Assembly: GCA_019752925.1 (NCBI GenBank)
Contig: JAIELP010000005.1
Coordinates: forward strand, 124,001 to 188,000
Direction: 5' to 3'
DNA: 64,000 nucleotides
From: a bacterium
GTDB lineage: Bacteria > Bdellovibrionota > Bdellovibrionia > Bdellovibrionales > Bdellovibrionaceae
The position numbers and the translations under genes were made by a program. The notes below the pieces were generated by a model that was not told where the DNA came from, did not search any database, and saw only the letters and a program-made list of their open reading frames with translations. Positions 63,132 through 64,000 of the stretch are shown here, piece by piece; the first letter of the stretch is position 1, and the number at the start of each line of letters is the position of its first letter.

Positions 63132-63773
63132 ATGGCTTGGGGTGATATTCCAGATTGGTCGTATGATTCGGTTAAGTCCTTGCTTGAAGCCTTAAAAGCT
63201 GTTGAGCCCAGCACCTATCATCATTGCTTACGCGTAGGTGAGTACAGTCGTAAATTAGCCGTTGCAATGGGTCTGAATGAATTCGAAACAAAAGTAGCAG
63301 AGTTTTCAGGTTTACTTCACGATATCGGTAAAATCGGTATCGATAGAGGCGTATTACTTAAACCGGGAAAACTAGATCCGCATGAGTTAGACATTATCCG
63401 CAGTCACAGTGTTATCAGCGAAGAAATTATTAAACCTTTTGCTGCACATCCTTTTTTCAAACAAATCTTACCCGCAGTGCGTGGACATCATGAACGCCTT
63501 GATGGTGAAGGATATCCAGATAAATTAATGGGCGAAGAAATTCCATTAATGTCGCGTATTATTTTAGTGGTAGACACTTACGATGCGATGTCGGAAGACC
63601 GCATTTACCGTAAAGGTTTACCTGACGATATTATTTATGCTGAACTCAAAAGATGTTCGGGCTCACAGTTTGACCCGCAACTCGTTAAAATCTTCTTACA
63701 GGTTCATGAGTCTTGGAGAAAACAAAAGAACGATCAGGAAACTCTCCATCATATTATCCGCAAGGTGGCTTAA
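63132..63773 (+). CDS. Stand-alone HD-GYP cyclic-di-GMP phosphodiesterase
   Basis: The 213-residue protein is almost entirely an HD-GYP domain: YHHCLRVGEYSRKLA, LLHDIGKIGIDRG (HD pair), ELDIIRSHSVISEEI and HHERLDGEGYPDKLMGEEIP, then RIILVVDTYDAMSEDR. The GYP loop and metal residues are intact, so c-di-GMP (or a related cyclic dinucleotide) hydrolysis is expected. It has no receiver or sensor domain, only about 20 residues before the domain. The ribosome site is AGGGGAGC. A terminator follows. Confidence 0.93.
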   Translation: MAWGDIPDWSYDSVKSLLEALKAVEPSTYHHCLRVGEYSRKLAVAMGLNEFETKVAEFSGLLHDIGKIGIDRGVLLKPGKLDPHELDIIRSHSVISEEIIKPFAAHPFFKQILPAVRGHHERLDGEGYPDKLMGEEIPLMSRIILVVDTYDAMSEDRIYRKGLPDDIIYAELKRCSGSQFDPQLVKIFLQVHESWRKQKNDQETLHHIIRKVA

Positions 63774-63795
63774 TAAGCGCCTAAACTTTCCTTAT

Positions 63796-63874
63796 AAGCT
63801 TAAACGCAAAAACCCGAAGCGAAACTTCGGGTTTTTATTTGGTCAATAAAACGCTGTTTGGTGCGTTTAAGCTT
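63796..63874. terminator. Bidirectional terminator with an outer 12-bp inverted repeat
   Basis: The core stem AAAAACCCGAAG/CTTCGGGTTTTT (63808-63836, loop CGAAA) terminates both ways. An outer perfect 12-bp repeat, AAGCTTAAACGC (63796-63807) and GCGTTTAAGCTT (63863-63874), encloses it. The right arm covers the stop codon of the next gene on the minus strand. Confidence 0.8.
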
Positions 63875-64000
63875 TGTTGGTACTTTCAAAAATCTTGTCG
63901 GCAGACTTCGCAATGAAGCCTTGGTAGAGCTGGCCGTTAGTCATAGGGTAGCGTTTAGCAAACTCGTAGTAGCAGCCCGGAATCGGGTAAACGCCATCGC
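63867..64000 (-). CDS. C-terminal fragment of an unidentified protein, cut by window edge
   Basis: Reading leftward from the right edge, an open frame encodes about 43 residues (DGVYPIPGCYYEFAKRYPMT, then NGQLYQGFIAKSADKIF) to TAA at 63867-63869. The frame uses GC-richer codons than its neighbours, as highly expressed genes here seem to. The start lies outside the window. I do not recognise the protein from this tail. Confidence 0.6.
   Translation of the reverse strand, partial: DGVYPIPGCYYEFAKRYPMTNGQLYQGFIAKSADKIFESTNKA

Noticed and set aside
1-64000. tRNA, rRNA, CRISPR arrays, prophage or intact insertion sequences
   Set aside because: No cloverleaf, rRNA motif, regular spacer-repeat array, phage structural gene or transposase was seen on reading both strands; a covariance or profile search could still find divergent ones.

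Overview
The window is AT-rich chromosomal DNA from a diderm, LPS-making bacterium. It is densely packed with short intergenic gaps and many four-base or TAATG gene overlaps. Lipoproteins and exported proteins of unknown family are common, along with a secreted subtilisin, a zincin, a stand-alone HD-GYP protein and a methylcitrate operon. This gene content, with mreCD-mrdA-rodA, lpxC and lptF, points to Bdellovibrionota, probably a low-GC Bdellovibrio relative. That placement is inference from protein flavour, since no rRNA or tRNA gene was seen. No prophage, CRISPR array or complete insertion sequence was seen.

Layout. 1-6800: aminopeptidase N (cut by the left edge), the AhpD/AhpC peroxidase pair, a CorA-type transporter, and small membrane and lipoproteins. 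6800-11600: a conserved nested hairpin, then prpC and prpB-prpD (methylcitrate cycle) with a methyltransferase gene wedged between on the other strand. 11650-20915: a leftward run of TPR-like protein, EF-P, TPR-like protein, tamB and tamA (BamA family). 20970-25860: ruvC-ruvA-ruvB, lpxC, ald and a P-loop kinase. 25856-30525: comEC split into two genes, a LysM protein and dprA, i.e. DNA-uptake functions. 30526-30775: phased A-tracts followed by a candidate small RNA. 30776-40031: lptF, a receiver-like protein, thioredoxin, a zincin with a Cys-rich partner, and the rod-shape cluster rodA-mrdA-mreD-mreC. 40184-50642: a PpiD-like chaperone, a second and larger nested hairpin, cdd-maf-repeat protein, a Fur regulator with a perfect Fur box, a short UvrA, a TerC-like membrane protein, an EamA transporter and an FNR-type reductase. 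50776-58653: a two-gene exported protease module and an abundant-looking Gly-rich lipoprotein. 58806-64000: a MITE-like inverted-repeat element, a TVP38-flavoprotein fusion, a beta-barrel protein, an HD-GYP phosphodiesterase and a gene cut by the right edge.

Most notable signals outside the coding genes: (1) a compact three-way-junction RNA at about 30686-30747. Its two hexaloops both read A-N-GGAU, the CsrA/RsmA recognition loop, and it follows helically phased A-tracts. (2) A three-copy internal-loop motif, AAAGCCTCRGACA opposite GAACTCG, built into long hairpins at two convergent gene junctions, one copy nested inside another. (3) A roughly 285-bp element with 28-bp imperfect inverted ends whose repeat supplies gene stop codons.
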